Assembly: GCA_025354065.1 (NCBI GenBank)
Contig: JANXNM010000392.1
Location: 1 to 40,778, forward strand
Source of the DNA: Synechococcales cyanobacterium 340R_concoct_173_sub
GTDB lineage: Bacteria > Cyanobacteriota > Cyanobacteriia > Leptolyngbyales > Leptolyngbyaceae
Reading direction: 5' to 3'
DNA length: 40,778 bases
The position numbers were made by a program, and so were the translations under genes. Shown here piece by piece: positions 33,887 to 40,778 of this stretch. Positions within the stretch are counted from its first letter, which is position 1. Every line of letters starts with the position of its first letter. The notes under the pieces are model-generated. The model was not told where the DNA came from. It was given only the letters and a program-made list of their open reading frames with translations, and ran no database searches.

Positions 33887-36127
33887 CGGAAGTTTAATCC
33901 TAAATGTAGTCCCATCTACTGAATTAGATTCGCAATTAATAGACCCTTGGTGCCGTTCAACAATAATGCTATGGCTGATAGAAAGTCCCAGTCCGGTACC
34001 TTTACCAATTACTTTTGTAGTGAAGAATGGATCGAAAATCCGATCGCGAATTTCTTCAGGAATACCGGGACCATTATCATGAATGATGATTTCGACTGAT
34101 TCGCTATGGGATATTGTCTTGATAGAAATTGTGGGTTTCCACAGGGCAACGCTTTTGTCCTGAAGTCGCTGATGATGGGCTTGGTCCAAACATTCATTGG
34201 TATAGGTTTCTAGTGCGTCAATACTATTAGCGAGTAGATTCATAATGACTTGGTTGAGCTGGCTGGGATAGCAATTAATTGTCCTGATCGCCCCATAGTC
34301 TTTTTTGAGAATGATTTCGGAAGTGGATTGTTTGAATCGATGATTAAGAATAAGTAATGTACTATTAATTCCCTCGTGAAGATCAACTGTTTTAAGTTCT
34401 GCTTCGTCAAGACGTGAAAAGTTCCGTAGACTTAGAATGATTTCCCGAATTCGATCAGTGCCGATGTTCATGGAATTTAGAAGCTTGGGTAGATCGATTT
34501 CTAGAAACTCTAGGTCAATTTCTTCTGCATGGTCGTCAATCTTATTTTGTTTGGCCTTTTGTTGATAGAGATGAAGATGATGGAGAAGGTCTTTGATATA
34601 TTGAGTGGCAGGGCTTAGATTGCCATGAATAAAACTGACGGGGTTATTAATCTCGTGAGCAATGCCTGCAACCATTTGACCGAGTCCCGACATCTTTTCA
34701 CTCTGAACTAATTGTCCTTGGGTTAATTTTAAATTACTTAAAGCTGTTGTTAATTCTTGGGTCCGATCGGCAACTTGAGATTCTAAGGTTTCGTTTTGCA
34801 AATTGAGTTGAGTGAATGATGTTTGTAAATCTTGAGCCATATGAATGAACGATCGTGATAAATTGCCGACTTCATCTACGCGATCGATATCAAGTGTCAC
34901 ATTGAATTTTCCTTTCGCTAGCTTCTGGGTCGCTTTAAGAAGCTGTTGGAGTGGTTGGTTGACTTGTTTAAGTAGAATAAAATAGATAAATAGAATTTCT
35001 AGAGAAACTAAGCAGGTTGATAGTATTAAGAGTGGAATTATATTGTGTAGAGCCTGGTTGTAAAGTAATTGCTTGGGATATAACGTTACAAAATACCAAT
35101 CTGTTCCGGCAAGGCGACTGATGGCAATGAGATTAGATTGATCGGGAGAATTAATAATCCTCGTGTTATCTTTTAGGATTTTGCATTGTTGCCAGATATA
35201 CGTTAGCTGTGAATCTTTAAGTTGATCGATTGTGAGTTGACCCTGTGCTTTTTGAATTGCATCTGTCCGCTCCTTATCGATAATCAAACGTCCTGATTCA
35301 GTAATAATCAGATTACGAGTTCCGGGAAGAACATCATTTTGAATCCGATGGATTAAATCATTCAATATAATGTCGTGACCGATCGCGCCGATATGACGAC
35401 CATTTTCATCATCAATAGGGGTAACGAGGGAGACCATCCATTTTTTAGGAGACGGGTCAAAGTAAATGCCTGTCCAGCGAGGAATTCGAGAAGGATTGTT
35501 GGTTTTATTTGCGATCATTATATATTCTTCCTTGGTCATATCCAGATCCGCAAGATTTTGCAGTCCCCAAGGTGTACCATTCCAATAATGAGCACCAGCA
35601 TTACTTGAACTCGCGATCCAAAGGTCCGTAAAACTGGTTTGCCAACCGCGTCCATAGATTGTGTTGAGCTGATGGAATACTAGAATTTCTTGTTTTAATT
35701 CCTGAGTTAGCGCAACTCCTGAACCGATAAATACTGTTGCATCTTGTAAAGTGTCAAAGTCTTTCAGGGGTCTAGATTGGTCAAAGTTGCGATAAGTCCC
35801 GTCAGACCAAGGCTTCATTAAGATATTGAAGGCAATATCAGGATTGGTCGATCTTGCTTTTTTGATCTCGTTTAGGAGAATGGGTTTTAGATGAGTATGA
35901 TTTTTTTGGGCGAGCTGGAAAATCTGACTTTCGTATTTACTACGGTTATTTACGTAGTCTTTAAGTTCGGTAATGGTTTGGGTTTTTATAGTCGCAACAG
36001 CATGACGATAACCAATGATTAGTGAGAGTCCAGAAAGCCCTAAGATGGGCAATCCGAGCCAAAGCATGGACTTGTAAAGAATCGATCGGCGAATCGCCAA
36101 GGGAATATGCTTGGTAATTTGATACAT
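33818..36127 (-). CDS. Membrane sensor histidine kinase with Cache and HAMP domains
   Basis: A 769-residue kinase. It has a membrane helix (about residues 17-38), a large extracytoplasmic Cache-like region (about 45-330, with IDDENGRHIGAIGHDI), a second helix (about 355-380), HAMP-like QVNQPLQQLLKATQKLAKGK, a coiled-coil, then H-box GIAHEINNPVSF with His491, N-box LANSIDALET, G1 DNGPGIPE and G2 GKGTGLGLSISHSI. I chose ATG 36127; the frame runs to a TTG at 36199 with no family support. About 20 residues after the usual end (RIKLPL) are encoded over the EVE gene, so the stop seems to have shifted. Paralogue of the kinase at 903-2858; no response regulator nearby. Confidence 0.9.
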   Translation of the reverse strand: MYQITKHIPLAIRRSILYKSMLWLGLPILGLSGLSLIIGYRHAVATIKTQTITELKDYVNNRSKYESQIFQLAQKNHTHLKPILLNEIKKARSTNPDIAFNILMKPWSDGTYRNFDQSRPLKDFDTLQDATVFIGSGVALTQELKQEILVFHQLNTIYGRGWQTSFTDLWIASSSNAGAHYWNGTPWGLQNLADLDMTKEEYIMIANKTNNPSRIPRWTGIYFDPSPKKWMVSLVTPIDDENGRHIGAIGHDIILNDLIHRIQNDVLPGTRNLIITESGRLIIDKERTDAIQKAQGQLTIDQLKDSQLTYIWQQCKILKDNTRIINSPDQSNLIAISRLAGTDWYFVTLYPKQLLYNQALHNIIPLLILSTCLVSLEILFIYFILLKQVNQPLQQLLKATQKLAKGKFNVTLDIDRVDEVGNLSRSFIHMAQDLQTSFTQLNLQNETLESQVADRTQELTTALSNLKLTQGQLVQSEKMSGLGQMVAGIAHEINNPVSFIHGNLSPATQYIKDLLHHLHLYQQKAKQNKIDDHAEEIDLEFLEIDLPKLLNSMNIGTDRIREIILSLRNFSRLDEAELKTVDLHEGINSTLLILNHRFKQSTSEIILKKDYGAIRTINCYPSQLNQVIMNLLANSIDALETYTNECLDQAHHQRLQDKSVALWKPTISIKTISHSESVEIIIHDNGPGIPEEIRDRIFDPFFTTKVIGKGTGLGLSISHSIIVERHQGSINCESNSVDGTTFRIKLPLYQGLESSHKSTNLQQPIGALK

Positions 36128-36317
36128 CTGAACTGAGATAGGGATGGAACAAGTAGAAAAATATTTATTTAATCTAGTTTTATGACCTAGGGTTCCCAAG
36201 CTCTATACTTTTTCACCAGATAGGTAAGTGTTTTTTACGCAAAATTGAGCTAAATTGACTTAACCCTTAGATAGTTTAATTATCTATACTTTACAGCGAT
36301 TCACTACATAAATTGAT

Positions 36318-37481
36318 TTATAACGATCGGTAAAATGCCAGTAGATCTTTAGCAAGTGCTTTATTGGTATAGCAAGACATACAGCGTTGGTAGCCCGATC
36401 GTCCTAAATTCTGCGTAAAGCTCTGATCGTCAATTAATTGCGAAAGCCGATCGCATAATGCGGTCGAGTCCCCTTCTGGAAATACCAATCCCGCATCTGC
36501 AATCACATTGGGAATCTCGCCAGAATCGGACCCTATTACTGGAACTGCCGCAGCCATTGCTTCAATTAATACATGACCAAATTGTTCTTTCCAACCTGTG
36601 GCGGTTAGTGTTTTAAATTGGTACGTTGTTTCTGAGGGCAAAACTAATGTATTCATGGCGCTAATATACTGTGCAACTTGATCATGTTTGACGCTATCCA
36701 GTTGAATTAACTGACTATCTAATCCTAATTCTTGTGCAGTTTTTAGTAATTCAGATTTAAGCTCACCCCGTCCGAGAAGTAGAAGTTTAAACGATCGATT
36801 TCCCAGTCCTGCTGCCGCTTTCAATAAGGTATGTAAGCCCTTTTCAGGAACAAATCGACCGACAAATCCAATCACAAATTCGTTGTCTTGAATACCAAGA
36901 CGCATTCTAATTTCTGTTGAATCCTGTGGTTTGAAAAGAGTTTCATCTACTCCAAGTTGCGGCATAACTTTCATTGGACGATCGTAGCCTTTGTCTCGCA
37001 AGATTGCATAGCCAGCACTATTGCCAACAACAATACCATTAGTATTATTTAAATTGTAGTATTCTAACCAAGAGAAGGGGAATTTCAAACTATAGGGCAA
37101 ATTCCACCAAGTAAAGAAGAGCATTTTTGCGTTCAATCTCAGCAATTTATTTAAGGTAATTAATTGAGCATAGGCCAGTGATTTTGAGCCTTGTTCTACT
37201 TGAATGATGTCGGGTTTAAACGATCGTAGCAATTCAACCAACCCCCAACCAAAACATAATGCCCCTTGATTGTTTTCACTAAAGTTTGCGATCGGCACCA
37301 CCCGAAAATTTTTATCCTGCCAACCCCGTGATTCAATGGTGTCACGCATCACTCCGCCCGGTCTCCATCGCTTTGGAACGACGATCGTCACCTCTAAACT
37401 CGGATCAAGTTGAGCTAAAAGACGGAATTTCTCACAATTGAGTTTAATAATATAGGAATGACTGACAACCAGAATTTTCAT
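36318..37481 (-). CDS. Glycosyltransferase family 4 (HpsO-like)
   Basis: A 387-residue GT-B glycosyltransferase. The N-terminal domain lies around ILVVSHSYIIKLNCEKFRLL; the C-terminal nucleotide-sugar domain has FVIGFVGRFVPEKGLHTLLK, LLLGRG and the E-x7-E segment EAMAAAVPVIGSDSGEIPNV. It starts two bases after the GT2 gene stop, so the two are co-transcribed. Placement with an HpsL-like gene suggests the hormogonium polysaccharide set, where an HpsO-type enzyme of this family is described; the exact ortholog is inferred from context. Confidence 0.85.
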   Translation of the reverse strand: MKILVVSHSYIIKLNCEKFRLLAQLDPSLEVTIVVPKRWRPGGVMRDTIESRGWQDKNFRVVPIANFSENNQGALCFGWGLVELLRSFKPDIIQVEQGSKSLAYAQLITLNKLLRLNAKMLFFTWWNLPYSLKFPFSWLEYYNLNNTNGIVVGNSAGYAILRDKGYDRPMKVMPQLGVDETLFKPQDSTEIRMRLGIQDNEFVIGFVGRFVPEKGLHTLLKAAAGLGNRSFKLLLLGRGELKSELLKTAQELGLDSQLIQLDSVKHDQVAQYISAMNTLVLPSETTYQFKTLTATGWKEQFGHVLIEAMAAAVPVIGSDSGEIPNVIADAGLVFPEGDSTALCDRLSQLIDDQSFTQNLGRSGYQRCMSCYTNKALAKDLLAFYRSL

Positions 37482-37483
37482 GA

Positions 37484-38482
37484 TTATTTGTTATTTGTTA
37501 TTTTCTGTTTTCTATAAAGTTCATCGCGATCGCTGCACCATTGTCCGTTATCCCATAATCCCTTTACCTGCGACCATACTGCATCCCCAAATCCCAGCAT
37601 ATAGAAGACAAATCGTGATGCAATCTTTAAGGGTGAACCCGATTTATGGCAGGGTGGACGACCTAAGACATGACAATTGAACAACTGGCTATAAAAACGT
37701 AAACATTGAGTAGGTGTTAAATGCTTCAATCCCATAATAAAATGATTATGGTAGAACGTCATTTGATAGCCCAAGGATTTCGTTGTAATATCGTGACAGC
37801 CACCCGTTTCCTCACCTAAATGAACCAAATGGGACAATGGATCATACCAAATCAAATAAGGCGTTTTACGAAATCTTAATCCAAAATCGGATTCTTCTCG
37901 CACTGCACTCCCCCGATATCGCTCATCAAACCAAATGCCTTGTTCAAAGAAGATCTCGCGACGATAGGACATGTTACAGCCCCTTGCACTCAACACCTGT
38001 TGGGGTTTGACAGTATGGACTAAATTGATGTGGTACCAGGCGATCGCGGGATCCATTGCTTCCGGTGGTAAATCTTGTATTTCTAAATCACTAGAATGGT
38101 CCGCTAATTTCATCCGATCGAATACTCGACCAGCCACACCACCAACTTCAGGCCGATCGTAATTCTCAGCATGAGCCGCTAGATATCCTGTGGGCAATTC
38201 TATATCATCATCAACAAAGACTAAAATCTCACCTTTTGCACGGCGAACCCCATAATTTCGCGCTCCCGGTAAACTTGCCCAATCTAATTTAAAAAGTTTA
38301 ATCTTGCCCCATTGAGCCATTTGATTCAGAAATCGATCGGTCTCTGGTTGATGATGGGCGGTTTGATCTACAACAATGACTTCAAATGCTGGATAATCTT
38401 GATTCAAAACATCATTGATTGAATCAATTAATGCTTGTTCTCGACCATAGGTTGCAATGATGACTGAAATAAAACGTGCCAT
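37484..38482 (-). CDS. Glycosyltransferase family 2 (HpsN-like)
   Basis: A 332-residue GT-A glycosyltransferase. Motifs: SVIIATYGREQALIDSINDV and, for the metal and sugar nucleotide, VFVDDDIELP (DDD at about residues 92-94). AVREESDFGLRFRKT looks like the ED-type acceptor end. The C-terminal part has a possible membrane-associated segment (RFVFYMLGFGDAVW). It sits between the HpsL-like gene (61-base gap) and the GT4 gene (2-base gap). The long conserved stretch YHINLVHTVKPQQVLSARGC is of the kind seen in HpsN-type enzymes by recalled pattern, not verified. Confidence 0.85.
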   Translation of the reverse strand: MARFISVIIATYGREQALIDSINDVLNQDYPAFEVIVVDQTAHHQPETDRFLNQMAQWGKIKLFKLDWASLPGARNYGVRRAKGEILVFVDDDIELPTGYLAAHAENYDRPEVGGVAGRVFDRMKLADHSSDLEIQDLPPEAMDPAIAWYHINLVHTVKPQQVLSARGCNMSYRREIFFEQGIWFDERYRGSAVREESDFGLRFRKTPYLIWYDPLSHLVHLGEETGGCHDITTKSLGYQMTFYHNHFIMGLKHLTPTQCLRFYSQLFNCHVLGRPPCHKSGSPLKIASRFVFYMLGFGDAVWSQVKGLWDNGQWCSDRDELYRKQKITNNK

Positions 38483-38543
38483 AGCAATAAACCATGTGAT
38501 TTGTATGTTGTCATGTAGAAAAAATCCATCTTTACCCAGAAAT

Positions 38544-40193
38544 TTAGGGGGGATCCACTTCCATCTCTTTATCCAATTCCGGTAGTTTTAAAATTACTCC
38601 CGCCATAAACCAGTAATATACGGCCACCGGATCGACATCCAATGGATAGTAATAGGTGTTGTAGCTAATAAATAGAACAAACCCCCAAAGTGCTGCCCCC
38701 GAACCTCGAAGGTTGTTATCTTTTACTTTCCGGTATGCCTTAAAGGTCGCGATCGTTAGAGTGGTCACAACGGCCAACAAAAGCAACACCCCGATCGGTC
38801 CCAATTCATAAAGTACTTTGGGATAGTAGGTCTCGATTAGTTTAGTTTCACCAAATGCCCGTGCTGAATTGGTCGCCCGCCCTAGTCCCCGCCCCAAGAT
38901 TCCTACAGCATCTCCCACAAATTCAAATTGACCTGCAATGAAATCTGTGGGAGGAGACGCTTCCCAACGGCTCGAGAAACTATCGATACGCTCTTTTACA
39001 ATATCTGGAAATGCAGCCATAGCCCCAACAATTGCAAATCCCAACACTATTACAATAGGTAAAAAACGTTTTAAATTTGCGACTTGGCCCGTGACAAATA
39101 ACAGCATAATCGACGCGATCGGGACAATAATTAATGCAATTCGCTGACCCGATAAGACCGCCATTAAGAAGTTTAGTGCCATCGCCACCATACCAATGAT
39201 TCGCCAAATCCATTTACGATCGCAGAATGCTGTGGCAAAACTTGTAAATGCACTCGCAATCAAGTACCAACCCCACTGCCAAGGTGCAACAAAGGTTCCC
39301 GGCAACCGAATTACGCCCTGTTCGGGACTATAGAGCAGTGATCCGCCCACTAGACATCGCGATTCAATGGACGCTTTGAAGAGTGCTGAACCAGTGCCAA
39401 CGGTGCCTTCACATCGACCTGTTTTTAAAAACATATATTGCAAAAATCCGAGACTACAACAAATAACCACTAATGAGGTGATAACTCGCATTAGAAAATA
39501 AAAGTCCCGTTTCGTTTTGAGTAAATAATAGGCACAGGGAATCAAAGGCACATACCCGAGGAAAACTTTTAGTCCCAAAATTCCCATGAGAAAAGGTTTT
39601 TCAGTTTTGGTCGCAAATTGCTGTAATCCATTCACAAAGAACAAGACTAAAAGGCAATATCCCAGAAGCAACATCAATGGAGTTTTCAAGTTAACTGGCA
39701 AAACAAAGGGCAAATTTTTAGCTTTGCAAGTTTGGTATAAGCTAATGACAGCGGGAACATAGAATGCATCCTTGGCAAGCTGTAAAACAGGATTATCTCC
39801 ACCCCCGATCGCATAGGTAATCGAGCCGCCCAAGGGTAAATAGATCAAAAATCCATATAAGGCTTTCTCAGGATATTTAAACGAACTTAGTAAAATCAAA
39901 GTTGCCGCAAAGCCCCCAACACCGCCTTTAACTCCGCCCAATATCGCGCCAATTGCGCCTGTTACGATCGAGATCACCCCGGCCATGGTCATGAATTGGC
40001 TTAGTTCTTGTTTTGCTTTGTTAGCCTTACGTTTTTCGAGCTGTTGTTCCTTTAGGGTCAGAGGTACAATTTCGATGATTTCGATTGGTGTTGCGATCGT
40101 CCGATTCTTTTTAGACTTATTCGATTGGCCTTTTTTACTATTTTTACTTTTACTATTTTTATTAAGTAGTTTCTTTAGAGATTTTTTTGGCAT
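38544..40193 (-). CDS. hpsL: O-antigen-ligase-like membrane protein, HpsL-type
   Basis: A 549-residue polytopic protein with about 12 membrane helices. It starts with a very Lys/Ser/Asn-rich cytoplasmic segment (about residues 1-30). A large hydrophilic loop (about 255-300, with CEGTVGTGSALFKASIESRC and RLPGTFVAPWQWGW) is the kind seen in O-antigen ligase/polymerase proteins. The overall sequence matches my recollection of HpsL, a putative polymerase or ligase for hormogonium polysaccharide in filamentous cyanobacteria. I chose ATG 40193 over TTG 40223. It leads the GT2-GT4 genes on the same strand. Confidence 0.75.
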   Translation of the reverse strand: MPKKSLKKLLNKNSKSKNSKKGQSNKSKKNRTIATPIEIIEIVPLTLKEQQLEKRKANKAKQELSQFMTMAGVISIVTGAIGAILGGVKGGVGGFAATLILLSSFKYPEKALYGFLIYLPLGGSITYAIGGGDNPVLQLAKDAFYVPAVISLYQTCKAKNLPFVLPVNLKTPLMLLLGYCLLVLFFVNGLQQFATKTEKPFLMGILGLKVFLGYVPLIPCAYYLLKTKRDFYFLMRVITSLVVICCSLGFLQYMFLKTGRCEGTVGTGSALFKASIESRCLVGGSLLYSPEQGVIRLPGTFVAPWQWGWYLIASAFTSFATAFCDRKWIWRIIGMVAMALNFLMAVLSGQRIALIIVPIASIMLLFVTGQVANLKRFLPIVIVLGFAIVGAMAAFPDIVKERIDSFSSRWEASPPTDFIAGQFEFVGDAVGILGRGLGRATNSARAFGETKLIETYYPKVLYELGPIGVLLLLAVVTTLTIATFKAYRKVKDNNLRGSGAALWGFVLFISYNTYYYPLDVDPVAVYYWFMAGVILKLPELDKEMEVDPP

Positions 40194-40320
40194 GGGAATA
40201 AGGGTGACTAGGGGGAGATCCAAACGTTTGGAACAGTCGTGCTTAGAATTCCCATTTCTATCCGAAGTTCTCTACTGAACATTTTATGGTTTATTTTCTA
40301 CAGTGAACTCCGCATCAAAA

Positions 40321-40480
40321 TTAAGGGGAGATCCACGATCGGCGATAACAGGCTAGTTTCAGCCAGCCCCCATCTTCAATACCACCACCGCTAGTCCCAA
40401 TAGCAAGCCAATTAGCGATGCTTCCAGAATGACGATTTGTTTGGGGCAAAGAGAGAAGACGGGGTGGGGATCGCAGATTT
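40321..40480 (-). pseudogene. Possible N-terminal remnant of a ClC-type chloride channel gene
   Basis: On the minus strand the phrase ILEASLIGLLLGLAVVVLKM is open and preceded by CPKQIV; it ends in an in-frame TGA at 40361-40359. A one-base shift restores GWLKLACYRR. The pattern EAxLIGLxxGLAVVxLKxGxGWL resembles the first helix of ClC channels in cyanobacteria. No start codon ATG/GTG is in place and the rest of the gene is missing, so it is at best a decayed fragment. Chance is possible. Confidence 0.3.
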
Positions 40481-40489
40481 AAATAAAAG

Positions 40490-40778
40490 CTATAGCGGCA
40501 CCGTGAAGACCCAATCCTTGTACTTGGGATCGCGGTTCTCCGTAATGGCGGTCACTTGGGCGCGCAATCGATCGGTAATTGGACGATCGGGTTTCAAATC
40601 GTACATCTCAATCCGCTTCACGGGCGTAATTTTGGCCGCAGTGCCGCTCAAAAACACCTCATCAGCAATAAAGAGTTCTGATTTATCCACCGGACGCTCT
40701 ATGACTGGAATACCCATATCACGGGCGATCGTCAAAATACTGTCTCGGGTAATCCCTTCCAAAATATCTTGCTCAAAA
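40490..40778 (-). CDS. ilvE: Branched-chain amino acid aminotransferase, C-terminal part
   Basis: The last 95 codons, cut by the window end. The visible part includes FEQDILEGITRDSILTIARD then VIERPV, ADEVFLSGTAAKITPV and the C-terminal YKDWVFTVPL. FLSGTAAKITPV is the phosphate-binding hairpin region of PLP fold IV enzymes, and it fits IlvE rather than D-amino acid transaminase. It makes valine, leucine and isoleucine from their 2-oxo acids. The 5' end lies outside. Confidence 0.9.
   Translation of the reverse strand, partial: FEQDILEGITRDSILTIARDMGIPVIERPVDKSELFIADEVFLSGTAAKITPVKRIEMYDLKPDRPITDRLRAQVTAITENRDPKYKDWVFTVPL

Noticed and set aside
1..40778. CRISPR array, prophage or insertion sequence
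   Set aside because: No regularly spaced direct repeats of 25-40 bases, no transposase other than the Rpn-type nuclease, no phage structural genes.

Overview
The window reads as a cyanobacterial chromosome segment. CGATCG and the full HIP1 octamer GCGATCGC recur throughout. Nearly every recognisable protein has a cyanobacterial form: HemJ, a PAM68-type photosystem II assembly protein, a FurA-type regulator, isochorismate synthase for phylloquinone, a KGK-domain protein, a DUF2811 protein and HpsL-like polysaccharide genes. The HpsL/HpsN/HpsO-like genes point to a filamentous, gliding cyanobacterium. I saw no rRNA, tRNA, CRISPR array, prophage or intact insertion sequence.

Layout. 1-5.6 kb: a small membrane protein, rlmH, a tiny overlapping gene on the other strand, an orphan Cache sensor kinase, and a tight ABC-ATPase/membrane-GTPase pair. 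5.6-8.5 kb: a gene-poor stretch with a decayed antitoxin-like remnant, then small conserved proteins, an MFS carrier and hemJ. 8.47-9.2 kb: a non-coding stretch with a same-orientation cluster of DnaA-box sequences next to an AT-rich tract, the most striking non-genic signal here and a candidate replication origin. 9.2-13.5 kb: prmA, a MITE-like repeat, serA and menF. 13.6-15.7 kb: an iron-themed group of fur, a thioredoxin-fold [2Fe-2S] protein and a bacterioferritin-like protein. 15.9-18 kb: plsX-fabH. 18-24.8 kb: a KGK protein with a long acidic tail, an orphan HPt protein, PBP2, SixA, a DHH phosphoesterase and an Rpn-family nuclease. 24.9-31.4 kb: tyrS, a class A PBP with a VanX-type dipeptidase, rpsO-PAM68 and an AmpG-like permease. 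31.5-36.2 kb: trpA, a phytoene/squalene-synthase-family enzyme, an EVE protein and a second orphan Cache kinase. 36.3-40.2 kb: a polysaccharide block (GT4, GT2, HpsL-like). The window ends inside ilvE.

Themes. Cell-wall growth and turnover genes recur (PBP2, PBP1A, D-Ala-D-Ala dipeptidase, AmpG-like carrier). Phospho-signalling parts (two paralogous Cache kinases, an HPt protein, a SixA phosphatase) are scattered and have no response regulator nearby. Iron handling is grouped around fur. Short repeats with a GAATTGAGAAT-like core sit at several gene borders. No clearly new defence or biosynthetic system is visible. The best leads are the candidate oriC, the fur/[2Fe-2S]/ferritin-like group, and the ABC-ATPase/GTPase pair that lacks a permease.
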